The notes beneath the pieces were generated by a model. It searched no databases. It was not told where the DNA came from and saw nothing but the letters and a program-made list of their open reading frames with translations. Position numbers and translations under genes: made by a program. Positions 48,735-56,903 of a stretch of DNA of 64,000 nucleotides are shown here, one piece after another; position 1 is the first letter of the stretch, and every line of letters starts with the position of its first letter. The DNA comes from Desulfarculaceae bacterium. Lineage in GTDB: Bacteria > Desulfobacterota > Desulfarculia > Desulfarculales > Desulfarculaceae. Where the stretch lies: contig JAHLKT010000002.1 of assembly GCA_020444545.1 (NCBI GenBank), positions 526,870 to 590,869 of the forward strand. The letters are read 5' to 3'.

Positions 48735-49310
48735 ATGGCCAGCCTGAAAGGCAGCCAGACCGAGAAGAATTTGTTGACCGCCTTTGCCGGCGAGTCTCAG
48801 GCCCGCAACCGCTACACCTATTTCGCCTCGGTGGCCATGAAAGAAGGCTACCGTCAGATGTCCGAGGTGTTCACCGAGACGGCCAACCAGGAGAAGGAAC
48901 ACGCCAAGCGCCTGTTCAAACTGCTGGAGGGCGGCGAGGTGGAGATCAGCGCAGCTTTCCCCGCCGGAATCATCGCCCCCACTCTGGACAACCTCAAGGC
49001 CTCGGCGGCCGGCGAAAACTACGAGTGGACCGAAATGTACCCCGGGTTCGCCAAAGTGGCTTTGGAAGAAGGCTTTGGCAAGATCGCCGGAGTGTTGGAG
49101 TCCATCGCCGTGGCCGAGAAGTTCCACGAGAAGCGCTACCTGGCCCTGGCCGGCAACATCGAGCAGGGCCTGGTGTTCAAGCGCCCCGGCCCGGTGGTGT
49201 GGCGCTGCATGAACTGCGGCTACGTGCACGAAGGTGAAGAGGCTCTTCTTGAGTGCCCGGCCTGCGCCCATCCCCAGGCCCACTTCGCGCTCATTTGCGA
49301 AAATTGGTAG
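48735..49310 (+). CDS. rbr: Rubrerythrin
   Basis: A 191-residue rubrerythrin. The diiron domain carries the Glu/His ligands in [30 protein letters not shown] and [17 protein letters not shown]. The C-terminal rubredoxin-like domain has [10 protein letters not shown] and [11 protein letters not shown]. It reduces hydrogen peroxide using electrons from rubredoxin. TTGGAGG precedes the ATG. It is a core member of the oxygen-defence cluster. Confidence 0.96.
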   Translation: MASLKGSQTEKNLLTAFAGESQARNRYTYFASVAMKEGYRQMSEVFTETANQEKEHAKRLFKLLEGGEVEISAAFPAGIIAPTLDNLKASAAGENYEWTEMYPGFAKVALEEGFGKIAGVLESIAVAEKFHEKRYLALAGNIEQGLVFKRPGPVVWRCMNCGYVHEGEEALLECPACAHPQAHFALICENW

Positions 49311-49376
49311 CAGTCGCTTACCATATAAAAAGCGTGAAAAACTGAAACCAATCTTCTTTGCCCAAGGAGGCGAATC

Positions 49377-49757
49377 ATGGCCGACAGGCTTCAGGTTTAC
49401 AAATGCGACGTGTGTGGCAATATAGTTGAGTTGATCAAGGTCGGCGGCGGCGAGCTGGTCTGCTGTGGCGAGCCCATGAAGCTGCAGAGCGAGAACACCA
49501 CCGACGCGGCCCAGGAAAAGCACGTGCCGGTGATCGAGAAGATCGACGGCGGCTACAAGGTGACGGTGGGCAGCGTGCCCCATCCCATGGAAGAAAAGCA
49601 CTGGATCCAGTGGATCGAGCTGGTCGCCGGAGACAAGGCCTACATGGAGTTTTTGAACCCCGGCCAGGCGCCGGAGGCCACCTTCCTGGTGGACGCCTCC
49701 GGGGTCACCGCCCGAGAGTATTGCAACCTCCACGGTCACTGGAAAGCCAGCGCCTAA
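49377..49757 (+). CDS. dfx: Desulfoferrodoxin (2Fe superoxide reductase)
   Basis: A 126-residue class I superoxide reductase. The N-terminal desulforedoxin-like centre is formed by YKCDVCGN and the Cys pair LVCCGEPM. The catalytic Fe(His)4Cys centre is formed by [20 protein letters not shown], and CNLHGHW. It reduces superoxide to peroxide without making oxygen, which suits an anaerobe. AAGGAGG stands before the ATG. It lies between rubrerythrin and rubredoxin, its electron donor. Confidence 0.96.
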   Translation: MADRLQVYKCDVCGNIVELIKVGGGELVCCGEPMKLQSENTTDAAQEKHVPVIEKIDGGYKVTVGSVPHPMEEKHWIQWIELVAGDKAYMEFLNPGQAPEATFLVDASGVTAREYCNLHGHWKASA

Positions 49758-49780
49758 TCTAGAGATTTAGGAGATACCAC

Positions 49781-49942
49781 ATGAAAAAGTACGTGTGCGG
49801 CGTTTGCGGATACGTTTACGACCCCGAGGCCGGCGATCCCGACAGCGGCGTGGCCCCCGGCACCGCCTTTGAGGACCTGCCCGACGACTGGACCTGCCCG
49901 GTCTGCGGCGCCTCCAAGGACCAGTTCTCCCCCGAGGACTAG
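49781..49942 (+). CDS. Rubredoxin
   Basis: A 53-residue rubredoxin. The reading frame from ATG 49781 encodes [19 protein letters not shown] at the start and [13 protein letters not shown] near the end, giving the two CxxCG knuckles of the Fe(Cys)4 site. The length is standard. It donates electrons to desulfoferrodoxin, rubrerythrin and the flavodiiron protein encoded next to it. TTAGGAG precedes the ATG. A terminator follows, so the flavodiiron gene may be a separate unit. Confidence 0.95.
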   Translation: MKKYVCGVCGYVYDPEAGDPDSGVAPGTAFEDLPDDWTCPVCGASKDQFSPED

Positions 49943-49951
49943 TTCCCGACC

Positions 49952-49991
49952 AGGGGCCGGGCCGCCCGTGGTCCGGCCCTTGTTTTGCTTT
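49952..49991 (+). terminator. Rho-independent terminator after rubredoxin
   Basis: Arms GGGCCGG (49954-49960) and CCGGCCC (49973-49979), extended by a G-U and an A-T pair, with a 12-nt loop, followed by GTTTTGCTTTT. It starts 10 bp after the rubredoxin stop. Confidence 0.8.
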
Positions 49992-50031
49992 TCGCCATTA
50001 GGCGTGTCTAACTCAGTGAGCGGATGCTGTC

Positions 50032-51261
50032 ATGAAACCGGTTGAGATCAAAAAAGACATTTATTGGGTGGGCGCGGTGGACTGGGACATCCGTGACTTC
50101 CACGGCTATTCCACCTACAAGGGCTCCAGCTACAACGCCTATTTGGCCAAGGACGAGAAGGTCGCTCTCTTCGACACCGTGAAGAAGCCCTTCTACATGG
50201 ACCTGATGCACCGCATCCACAACCTCATGGACCCCCAGGAGATCGACTACCTGGTGGTCAACCACCTGGAGATGGATCATTCCAGCTCCTTGCCCCAGGT
50301 GGTGGAGGCGGTCAAGCCCTCCAAGATCTACACGTCCAAGATGGGGGCCAAATCCATGGCCGCCCACTACAAGATCGACAACTGGCCGGTGGAAGCGGTG
50401 GGCACGGGCGACACCCTTAGCCTGGGGGCGCGCAACATCCACTTTTTGGAGACGCGCATGGTCCACTGGCCGGACAGCATGTTCTCCTACATCCCCGAGG
50501 AGAAGCTCCTGATCTCCAATGACGGCTTTGGCCAGCATTGGGCTACCAGCGAGCGCTTCGACGATGAGGTGGACAACGAGGAGTTGATGCGCCAGGCGGC
50601 CAAGTACTACGCCAACATCCTGTTGCTGTACTCGCCGCTGATCCAGAAGCTCATCAAGTCCGTGGGCGAGATGGGCCTGGAGATCGACATGATCGCCCCG
50701 GACCACGGCCTTATCTGGCGCGGCAACCCGGGCCAGATCCTCAAGGCGTATGACACCTGGAGCCAGCAGAAGACCACGGCCAAGGCCCTGGTCATCTACA
50801 GCACCATGTGGCACAGCACCGAGATGATGGCCAAGGCGGTCTACGACGGCCTGCTGGACCAGGGGCTGTCGGTGCAGCTTCTCAACCTGGAAAAGGTGCA
50901 CCGCTCCGAGGTCATGACCGAGGTGCTGGATGCCAACGCGCTGGTCTTCGGCTCGGCCACCCTGAACAACGGCATGATGCCCAACATGGCCGACCTGCTG
51001 CACTACATGAAGGGCCTCAAGCCCACGGGCAAGATTTGCGGCACCTTCGGCTCCTACGGCTGGAGCGGCGAGGCGTCCAAGCTCATCGCCGCCGAGCTGG
51101 AGGCCATGAAGCTGGAGCTGGTGGGCGACCCGGTCAGGGTGAACTGGGTGCCCAACCACGATACCCTCAAGCCCTGCCGCGAGTTGGGCACGAAGATCGG
51201 GCGCATGGTGGTCGAGCAGAATCTGCCCGCCTCCTGCCGCGCCATCTACTGCGGGGATTAG
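50032..51261 (+). CDS. Flavodiiron protein (rubredoxin:oxygen oxidoreductase type)
   Basis: A 409-residue two-domain FprA/ROO protein. The metallo-beta-lactamase-like half has the diiron ligands VVNHLEMDHSSSL, MVHWPDSM, NDGFGQHWA and APDHGLIWR. The flavodoxin half (from about 255) has VIYSTMWHSTEMMAKAVYDG and FGSYGWSGEA. It reduces oxygen to water (or NO to N2O) with electrons from rubredoxin, encoded immediately upstream. There is no C-terminal rubredoxin or reductase extension. Confidence 0.95.
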   Translation: MKPVEIKKDIYWVGAVDWDIRDFHGYSTYKGSSYNAYLAKDEKVALFDTVKKPFYMDLMHRIHNLMDPQEIDYLVVNHLEMDHSSSLPQVVEAVKPSKIYTSKMGAKSMAAHYKIDNWPVEAVGTGDTLSLGARNIHFLETRMVHWPDSMFSYIPEEKLLISNDGFGQHWATSERFDDEVDNEELMRQAAKYYANILLLYSPLIQKLIKSVGEMGLEIDMIAPDHGLIWRGNPGQILKAYDTWSQQKTTAKALVIYSTMWHSTEMMAKAVYDGLLDQGLSVQLLNLEKVHRSEVMTEVLDANALVFGSATLNNGMMPNMADLLHYMKGLKPTGKICGTFGSYGWSGEASKLIAAELEAMKLELVGDPVRVNWVPNHDTLKPCRELGTKIGRMVVEQNLPASCRAIYCGD

Positions 51262-51271
51262 CGGAGCTACG

Positions 51272-51973
51272 ATGGCCCCGGCGGCCAGCTCCCGGCGGCA
51301 GGTGCGCCGCCTTTTGGAGCAGCCGGATTTTGCCGCGGCCTTGGATGAGATTAAAAAGCTGCCTCCCGAGCGGGCGCTCAAGCACTTGCAGGCCGCATTG
51401 GCCGCGGGCAAGGCAGAGACAAAGTGGCGGGCGGTCACGGCCCTGGGCGCGGTGATCGCTGGGCTGCCCACAGAGAACCTGGAGGCGGCGCGGGAGTTCC
51501 TGCGCCGCCTTCTTTGGTGCCTCAACGAAGAGTGCGGGGCCTCGCCCTGGGGAGTGGCCGAGGCCCTAGGCGAGATTCTGGCCAACTCGCGCACCCTGGC
51601 CCAGGAGTACGCCAACCTGCTGATCTCCTACATCCAACCCGAGGGGCACAATTTTTTGGATTGGGAGCCGCTGTTGGCCGGGGCGGTGTGGGGAGTGGGG
51701 CGCCTGGCTTCGGCTCATCCCGGCCTAGCCGGGGAGCGCGGGGCCGGGGAGAGCCTGATGTCCCTGTTGGGCAGCGACTCGGCGGCCGTGCGGGGGACAG
51801 CCGCCTGGGCCTTGGGCAACCTGGGGCAGGGGCATGGGGCGGCCGAGGCCCTGGCCGAGCTGGCCGAAGACCCCGCCGAAGTGGAGCTGTGGCGAGAAGG
51901 AGTCCTGTGGGAGACCACCGTGGGCAGCCTGGCCAGGGAAGCTGAGGATAAAATAATAAATAACAATGGGTAA
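51272..51973 (+). CDS. HEAT-repeat-like protein of unknown function
   Basis: A 233-residue alpha-helical protein with HEAT/PBS-like repeats: KWRAVTALGAVIAGLP, SPWGVAEALGEILAN, AGAVWGVGRLASAHP and AVRGTAAWALGNLGQG. Such proteins occur in sulfate-reducing bacteria next to redox genes, but their function is not known. It begins 10 bp after the flavodiiron stop, hence probably one transcript. The end is unusually AT-rich (DKIINNNG), running into a low-GC gap. Confidence 0.8.
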   Translation: MAPAASSRRQVRRLLEQPDFAAALDEIKKLPPERALKHLQAALAAGKAETKWRAVTALGAVIAGLPTENLEAAREFLRRLLWCLNEECGASPWGVAEALGEILANSRTLAQEYANLLISYIQPEGHNFLDWEPLLAGAVWGVGRLASAHPGLAGERGAGESLMSLLGSDSAAVRGTAAWALGNLGQGHGAAEALAELAEDPAEVELWREGVLWETTVGSLAREAEDKIINNNG

Positions 51974-52108
51974 TCAATAAAAGATAATATTTGACATTAA
52001 TAAAAAAAGTTAACATCCCACAAATCAATATAAAAACAGGCAGAATATTAGGCTGAGCCGCTATCCCGCGCCAAGGGTTGACACCCGGATGGCGCCGCGC
52101 TAATTTCG
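51974..52108. other. AT-rich intergenic patch
   Basis: Between about 51950 and 52045 the base composition falls sharply below that of the rest of the window (TTAATAAAAAAAGTTAAC). No gene was seen. It separates the oxygen-defence genes from the GntR-led group and holds the latter's promoter at its right end. Confidence 0.6.
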
Positions 52109-52125
52109 TTGTATACGAGATACAA
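52078..52125 (+). promoter_or_regulatory. GntR promoter with overlapping palindromic operator
   Basis: TTGACA (52078-52083), 17-bp spacer, TAATTT (52101-52106). Immediately downstream is TTGTAT-N5-ATACAA (52109-52125), a perfect 6-bp inverted repeat of the kind bound by FCD-class GntR repressors. It covers the expected transcript start and suggests autoregulation. Confidence 0.65.
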
Positions 52126-52168
52126 GACAGCGGGCGGCTTGGCCAAGGCCGCCGGGGAGTCGGGCAAG

Positions 52169-52852
52169 GTGAGCAAGGACGGCAAGAGCACTTTCAAGCG
52201 GCGGCGCTCCCTGGGGCAGGAGGTTACCCTGCATCTGAAACAGCAGGTGGTGCGGGGCGAGTTCAAGCCCGGCCACCGCCTGGTGGAGGAGAACCTGGCC
52301 CGCGAGCTGGGCATCAGCCGCACCCCGGTGCGCGAGGCCCTGCACCGCCTGGAACAGGAGGGTGTGCTCACCAAACGCCCCCGGGGCGGCTATCAGGTGC
52401 GTCCCCTGGCCCCGGAGGAGGTGCGCGACGCCTTGGGGGTGCGCTCGGTGCTGGAAGGCTACTGCGCCGAGCTGGCCTCCAGCCAGGCCCCGCCGGGCAC
52501 CATCGAGCAGCTCGAGGAAAACGTGGTGGGCTTTGAAAGGGCCCTGGCCGAGCAAAACGAGACCGACCTCTTGGAGATGAACAGCCAGTTCCACGTGCTG
52601 CTCTACCAGGCGGCGGGCTCGCCGCTGCTGCTGCGCCTCTTGGGCGAGTTGCAGGAGATCGTGGAGCGCATCTCCCGGGCCATTATCTCCAACATGGAGG
52701 CCGGCCTTTGGTCCACCGAGGACCACCGCGAGATCCTGGAGGCGATCAAGGCGGGCCAAGGCGCCCGGGCGGCCAAGCTGGCCCGCCACCACGTGGAGCA
52801 CGGGGCCCAGTGGATCGTTTCGCGCATGATCGACGAGAAGCTGGAGCTGTAG
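52169..52852 (+). CDS. GntR-family transcriptional regulator, FCD subfamily
   Basis: About 227 residues. N-terminal winged helix (QVVRGEFKPGHRLVEENLAR, ELGISRTPVREALHRLE) and C-terminal FCD ligand-binding helices (VRSVLEGYCAELASSQ, NSQFHVLLYQAAGSPLL, DHREILEAIKAGQGARAAKL) with the Asp/His metal residues. The frame is open from a TTG at 52109, but that codon lies inside the palindromic operator. The GTG at 52169 with GGGGAG upstream is preferred. The effector is probably a carboxylic acid, by family. It likely controls itself and the following genes. Confidence 0.88.
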   Translation: MSKDGKSTFKRRRSLGQEVTLHLKQQVVRGEFKPGHRLVEENLARELGISRTPVREALHRLEQEGVLTKRPRGGYQVRPLAPEEVRDALGVRSVLEGYCAELASSQAPPGTIEQLEENVVGFERALAEQNETDLLEMNSQFHVLLYQAAGSPLLLRLLGELQEIVERISRAIISNMEAGLWSTEDHREILEAIKAGQGARAAKLARHHVEHGAQWIVSRMIDEKLEL

Positions 52853-52856
52853 CCCC

Positions 52857-53246
52857 ATGAACAAGGCGCTGTATTTCGTCTACGCCGGCGGGGTGCTGCA
52901 CATAGGCTGGGCGGTGTTCCATCTGCTGTTTCCCCGCGTGTTCAAGTGGGCCAAGGCCCTGGAGCCCCTGGACCCGGTGAACCGGGGCATCATGCAGATC
53001 ATCAACCTGTGTCTCACCTTCTACTTCGCGGTGGCGGCCTACTTGTCCCTGGCCTTTGGGCCGGAGCTCTTGGGCACCCCCTTGGGGCGCAAGCTATTGG
53101 CCGTGTTCACCGCCTTCTGGCTGTTTCGCCTGGCCTTGCAGCAGCGCTTTTTCCGCATGGTTCACCCCGTGTCGCTGCTCCTGAGCCTCGCCTTCCTCAT
53201 AACCATGCTGGCCTACGGCCTGCCCTTGGTCTGGGCGGGCCGCTAG
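52857..53246 (+). CDS. Small four-helix membrane protein of unknown function
   Basis: A 129-residue integral membrane protein with four hydrophobic segments (about 5-25, 45-68, 78-95 and 103-124). Notable residues are HIGWAVFHLLFPRVF in helix 1 and a basic RLALQQRFFRM loop. The family is not recognised. It begins 4 bp after the GntR stop and precedes the flavin oxidoreductase by 30 bp, so it belongs to the same unit. Confidence 0.75.
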   Translation: MNKALYFVYAGGVLHIGWAVFHLLFPRVFKWAKALEPLDPVNRGIMQIINLCLTFYFAVAAYLSLAFGPELLGTPLGRKLLAVFTAFWLFRLALQQRFFRMVHPVSLLLSLAFLITMLAYGLPLVWAGR

Positions 53247-53276
53247 AGCGGGCCTCATAACCATAGAGAGAAAATC

Positions 53277-54374
53277 ATGGCCGACATCTTCACTCCCTGG
53301 CAGATCAAGGACCTCACCATCCCCAACCGTCTGGTGCGCAGCGCCACCTGGGAGGGCCTGGCCGGCCCGGACGGAGAGCCCACCCACGAGCTGATCCTGG
53401 CCACCGCCGCCCTGGCCGAGGGCGGCACCGGGCTGATCATCACCGGCTACGCCTATGTCTCGCCCGACGGGGTGGGCCTGATGCGCCAGAGCGGGGTGCA
53501 CATCGACGCCTTGGTGGGCCCCCTTACCCGCGTCAGCGACGCGGTGCACAAGTCAGGCGGCCTGGTGGCCATGCAGATCGTGCACGCGGGCGGCCAGACC
53601 AAGTCCGAATGGATGAACGGCCTCCAGCCGGTGGGTCCCTCGGACTACTTCAACCCGGCCTATGAGCAGCAGGTCAAGGGCATGAGCCGGGACCGCATCG
53701 AGGACATCGTCGACGACTTCGCCCGGGCGGCGGCGCGGGTAAAGGCGGCCGGTTTCGACGCGGTGGAGCTGCACGGGGCCCACGGCTATTTGATCAACCA
53801 GTTCTTGAGCCCCATCACCAACCAGCGCGAGGACGACTACGGCGGCAGCCTGGCCAACCGGGCCCGCTTCGCCTACCAGGTGCTGGACCAGGTGCGCCGG
53901 GCGGTGGGCCCCAACTACCCGGTGTTCATAAAGCTAAACACCACCGACGCGCTGGAGGGCGGCCTGACCCTGGAAGACGCCCTGGTGGTGGCCAAGGGTC
54001 TGAGCGACCGGGGCATAGACGCCATCGAGGTGAGCGGCGGCACCCCGGCCTCGGGCAAGCTCTCGCCCTCGCGGGTGGTAAAGAAGGCGGAGCAGGAAGG
54101 CTATTTCCTGGACAACGCGGTGGCGGTGAAAAACGTGGTCTCCTGCCCGGTGATCTGTGTGGGCGGCTGGCGCTCCAAGGCGCGGGTGGAGGCGGCCCTG
54201 GACCAGATCGACGCCGTGGCTATGAGCCGGCCCTTCATCCGCCAGCCCGACCTGGCCAACCGCTGGAAGGCCGGGGAGACCCAGGCCACCTGCATTTCCT
54301 GCAACCAGTGTTTCGAGGTGGGGCGCAAGCAGGGCCTGGGCTGCGGCCAGGAACTGAAAAAGCAAAAAGCTTAA
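53277..54374 (+). CDS. NADH:flavin oxidoreductase, old yellow enzyme family
   Basis: A 365-residue FMN TIM-barrel enzyme: PWQIKDLTIPNRLVRSATWE, the active-site region MQIVHAGGQT, DAVELHGAHGYLINQFLSP, then the phosphate-binding part VICVGGWRSKARVEAAL. The C-terminus carries a Cys cluster (CISCNQC and GLGC) as in 2,4-dienoyl-CoA-reductase-like members, but the second half of those enzymes is missing. It reduces some activated alkene or similar substrate. It is the third gene behind the GntR operator. Confidence 0.9.
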   Translation: MADIFTPWQIKDLTIPNRLVRSATWEGLAGPDGEPTHELILATAALAEGGTGLIITGYAYVSPDGVGLMRQSGVHIDALVGPLTRVSDAVHKSGGLVAMQIVHAGGQTKSEWMNGLQPVGPSDYFNPAYEQQVKGMSRDRIEDIVDDFARAAARVKAAGFDAVELHGAHGYLINQFLSPITNQREDDYGGSLANRARFAYQVLDQVRRAVGPNYPVFIKLNTTDALEGGLTLEDALVVAKGLSDRGIDAIEVSGGTPASGKLSPSRVVKKAEQEGYFLDNAVAVKNVVSCPVICVGGWRSKARVEAALDQIDAVAMSRPFIRQPDLANRWKAGETQATCISCNQCFEVGRKQGLGCGQELKKQKA

Positions 54375-54411
54375 GCCCCAGCCCCCGTGGCCCCGGGCAA
54401 GGTATCGCATC

Positions 54412-55494
54412 ATGCATGAACTTGAGGGTGCGCTGGAGGCGCTGGGCTTGGGGCCCTGGTTCCGGGAAAGGCTCGACCCCGGGCTGGCCGGGGGCTTTTC
54501 GCTGGCCCGCGTGGCGGCGGTGGACAAGGACTCCTGCCTGGTCAACACCGGCACCAAGGAGGTGCAGGCCCAGCTTACCGGAAAGATGCTCTGGGCGGCG
54601 GATTCCTCCCTGGACTACCCCTGCGTGGGGGACTGGGTCTATGTGCAGCTGTTGGATGACGACTCCTTTGCCGTGGTCCACCAGATCATGCCCCGCAAGA
54701 CCAGCCTGGCCCGCAAGACCTCGGGCAAGAAGGTGGATTTTCAGCTGATCGCGGCCAACGTGGACGTGGCCTTCGTGGTGCAGGCCCTGGGCCGGGACTT
54801 CAACCCCAACCGGCTGGAGCGCTATCTGGTCATGGCCAACCAGGGCGGGGTGAGGCCCGTGGTCCTGTTGAGCAAGAGCGACCTGTTCTCGCCCGAAGAG
54901 GTGGCCGCCAAGACGGAGGAGATACGGGCCCACGCCTCGGATGCCCGGATCATGGCCTTCAGCAACCTGACCGGACAGGGCCTGGACGAGGTCTTGGGGC
55001 TGATGAAGGCCGGGACCACCTATTGCCTGCTGGGCTCCTCGGGCGTGGGCAAGACCACCTTATTGAACAACATGCTGGGTGAGGGGGGTTTCGCCACGCG
55101 AGATGTGAGGATCAAGGACGAAAGAGGGCGTCACACCACCAGCCGGCGCTATCTGATGCGCCTTCCCAGCGGGGCGGTGCTTATCGACACTCCGGGCATG
55201 CGCGAGGTGGGGGGGCTTTCGGTGGACGAGGGCCTGAGCGAGACCTTTCGGGAAATCCAAGAGTTGGCCGAGACCTGCCGCTACCGGGATTGCACCCACA
55301 CCACGGAAAAGGGCTGCGCCGTCCTGGAAGCGCTGCGCGATGAAAGTTTGTCCGTGAAGCGCTATGAGAACTACATGAAGATGGTCCGGGAATCGTCTCA
55401 CAACCAGATGTCCTATTTTGAAAAGCGGCAAAAGGACAAATCCTTCGGCAAGATGGTCAAAGACGTCATGAAAAGCAAAGGCAAGCGTAGCTGA
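54412..55494 (+). CDS. rsgA: Small ribosomal subunit biogenesis GTPase RsgA
   Basis: A 360-residue circularly permuted GTPase. OB domain first (GDWVYVQLLDDDSFAVVHQI), then the G motifs in permuted order: SKSD (G4), SSGVGKTTLLN (G1), HTTSRRYLMRL (G2) and DTPGMREVG (G3). The C-terminal zinc finger is CRYRDCTHTTEKGC. It assists late 30S maturation. It is monocistronic, with no strong ribosome binding site. A basic tail (KMVKDVMKSKGKRS) is typical. Confidence 0.95.
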   Translation: MHELEGALEALGLGPWFRERLDPGLAGGFSLARVAAVDKDSCLVNTGTKEVQAQLTGKMLWAADSSLDYPCVGDWVYVQLLDDDSFAVVHQIMPRKTSLARKTSGKKVDFQLIAANVDVAFVVQALGRDFNPNRLERYLVMANQGGVRPVVLLSKSDLFSPEEVAAKTEEIRAHASDARIMAFSNLTGQGLDEVLGLMKAGTTYCLLGSSGVGKTTLLNNMLGEGGFATRDVRIKDERGRHTTSRRYLMRLPSGAVLIDTPGMREVGGLSVDEGLSETFREIQELAETCRYRDCTHTTEKGCAVLEALRDESLSVKRYENYMKMVRESSHNQMSYFEKRQKDKSFGKMVKDVMKSKGKRS

Positions 55495-55611
55495 CCCGGC
55501 TTGTGGGCGGCGGACGGCCGCGACTGGGGCGGGAATCATGCGGCGGGCTTGCCAATCAGCCAACCGAGTTGGTATCAAGGGTAGGAATACTACCTCAACG
55601 GAAAGGGGCCC

Positions 55612-55992
55612 ATGCCCAAGACCAAGCGCAAGCAGGAAAACAACGCCATGGCCGTGGGCCAGGCCAAGCAGGGCCAGCAGCTCAAGGGCCGCCTGTGGCT
55701 GGAGCGCGACGGGCAGACCTACCTCTCCTGGGGCCGGGTGGTGCTCCTGGAGCGCATCAAGGACAAGGGCTCGGTCTCCGCGGCAGCCAAGTCCATGGGC
55801 ATGAGCTTTTCCCACGCCTGGCAACTGGTGGAGAGCATGAACACCCTGGCGCCCGAGCCCTTGGTGGACAAGCAGGCCGGAGGCAAGGGCGGCGGCGGGG
55901 CCTGGCTGACCCCGGCCGGCGAAAAGGCCGTGGCCGAGTTCTGGAGCCTGGTCGGCGGCTTCCAGGAGTGGATCGAGGCCCAGAAGCACTAG
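55612..55992 (+). CDS. ModE-like molybdate-responsive regulator consisting of the HTH domain only
   Basis: A 126-residue protein homologous to the N-terminal LysR-like winged helix of ModE: GRVVLLERIKDKGSVSAAAK, SMGMSFSHAWQLVESMN, then a Gly/Lys-rich wing. It stops at residue 126, so the two Mop/TOBE molybdate-binding domains of E. coli-type ModE are missing. It precedes modABC by 126 bp and a ModE-type operator. AAGGGG lies just upstream of the ATG. How it senses molybdate, if it does, is open. Confidence 0.85.
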   Translation: MPKTKRKQENNAMAVGQAKQGQQLKGRLWLERDGQTYLSWGRVVLLERIKDKGSVSAAAKSMGMSFSHAWQLVESMNTLAPEPLVDKQAGGKGGGGAWLTPAGEKAVAEFWSLVGGFQEWIEAQKH

Positions 55993-56010
55993 GGCCAGGC
56001 AGGCCTTTTT
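55991..56010 (+). terminator. Weak terminator after the ModE-like gene
   Basis: AGGGCC (55991-55996) pairs with GGCCTT (56002-56007, one G-U) around a 5-nt loop, followed by a short T-run. The stem overlaps the stop codon. Confidence 0.45.
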
Positions 56011-56021
56011 TATTTGGCTTG

Positions 56022-56045
56022 CGTTATTCTGCAAAGGGTATAACG
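56022..56045 (+). promoter_or_regulatory. ModE operator upstream of modA
   Basis: CGTTAT (56022-56027), 12-bp spacer, ATAACG (56040-56045): a perfect inverted repeat with the same half-sites and spacing as the E. coli modA operator. It lies 74 bp before the modA start in a locally AT-rich region. Confidence 0.85.
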
Positions 56046-56118
56046 TTATTTTTAAAATACAGTCGAGGCTGCCTGCGCCTCGCTAAATCAGCAACCCTTT
56101 GAGTAAAGGGAACAAGTC

Positions 56119-56898
56119 ATGCGCCGTTGCTTGGCAATCCTGTTGGGCCTCAGTCTGCTCCTGGCCGGGGCCGCGCCGGTTTTGGCCGCGCCCCAGCCGC
56201 TGCTCATTTTCGCCGCCGCCTCCACCACCAACGCGGTGAACCAGATCAACCAGGCCTTTACCAAGGCCACGGGCATCAAGGTGACCGCTTCCTTTGCCTC
56301 TTCGGGCACCCTGGCCAAGCAGATCGCCAACGGCGCCCCGGCCGACGTGTTCCTCTCGGCCAACGTGAAGTGGATGGACTATCTGGACAAAGGCGGCAGC
56401 CTGGCCCCGGGCACCCGCTCCGACCTTTTGCGCAACCGCCTGGTGCTCATCGCGCCCGCCAAGTCGCCGGTGCAAAGCGTGGCCGTCAAGCCGGCCACCG
56501 ACCCGCTCAAGCTGCTGGGCAAGGGCGGCTTTTTGGCCATGGGCGATCCGCGTCACGTGCCCGCCGGGGCTTACGCCAAGCAGGCCATGATCACTCTGGG
56601 CTGGTGGCCCAAGCTGGACAAGCACCTGGCCCTCACCGCCAACGTGCGCGCCGCCCTGATGCTGGTGGAGCGGGGCGAGGCGGCCCTGGGCGCGGTGTAT
56701 GCCACCGACGCCAAGATCAGCCAGCAGGTGAACGTGGTGGGCGTGTTCCCGGCCGACACCCACAAGCCCATCGTCTACCCCGTGGCCCTGGTCAAGGAAC
56801 GGGACAGCCAGGCGGCCAAGCGCTATCTGGAGTTCCTGCGCGGTCCCCAGGCCAAGGAGGCCTTCGCGGCCTTTGGATTCGAGGCATACAAGAAGTAG
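56119..56898 (+). CDS. modA: Molybdate ABC transporter substrate-binding protein
   Basis: A 259-residue periplasmic binding protein. Signal peptide (about 1-23, LLGLSLLLAGAAPVLA), then LLIFAAASTTNAVNQI, SFASSGTLAKQIANGAPADV, FLSANVKWMDYL and GAVYATDAKI: the anion-binding AAAS, SSG and Ala/Tyr segments of ModA. It captures molybdate (or tungstate) for ModBC. The first gene after the ModE operator. Confidence 0.95.
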   Translation: MRRCLAILLGLSLLLAGAAPVLAAPQPLLIFAAASTTNAVNQINQAFTKATGIKVTASFASSGTLAKQIANGAPADVFLSANVKWMDYLDKGGSLAPGTRSDLLRNRLVLIAPAKSPVQSVAVKPATDPLKLLGKGGFLAMGDPRHVPAGAYAKQAMITLGWWPKLDKHLALTANVRAALMLVERGEAALGAVYATDAKISQQVNVVGVFPADTHKPIVYPVALVKERDSQAAKRYLEFLRGPQAKEAFAAFGFEAYKK

Positions 56899-56903
56899 CT
56901 GAT

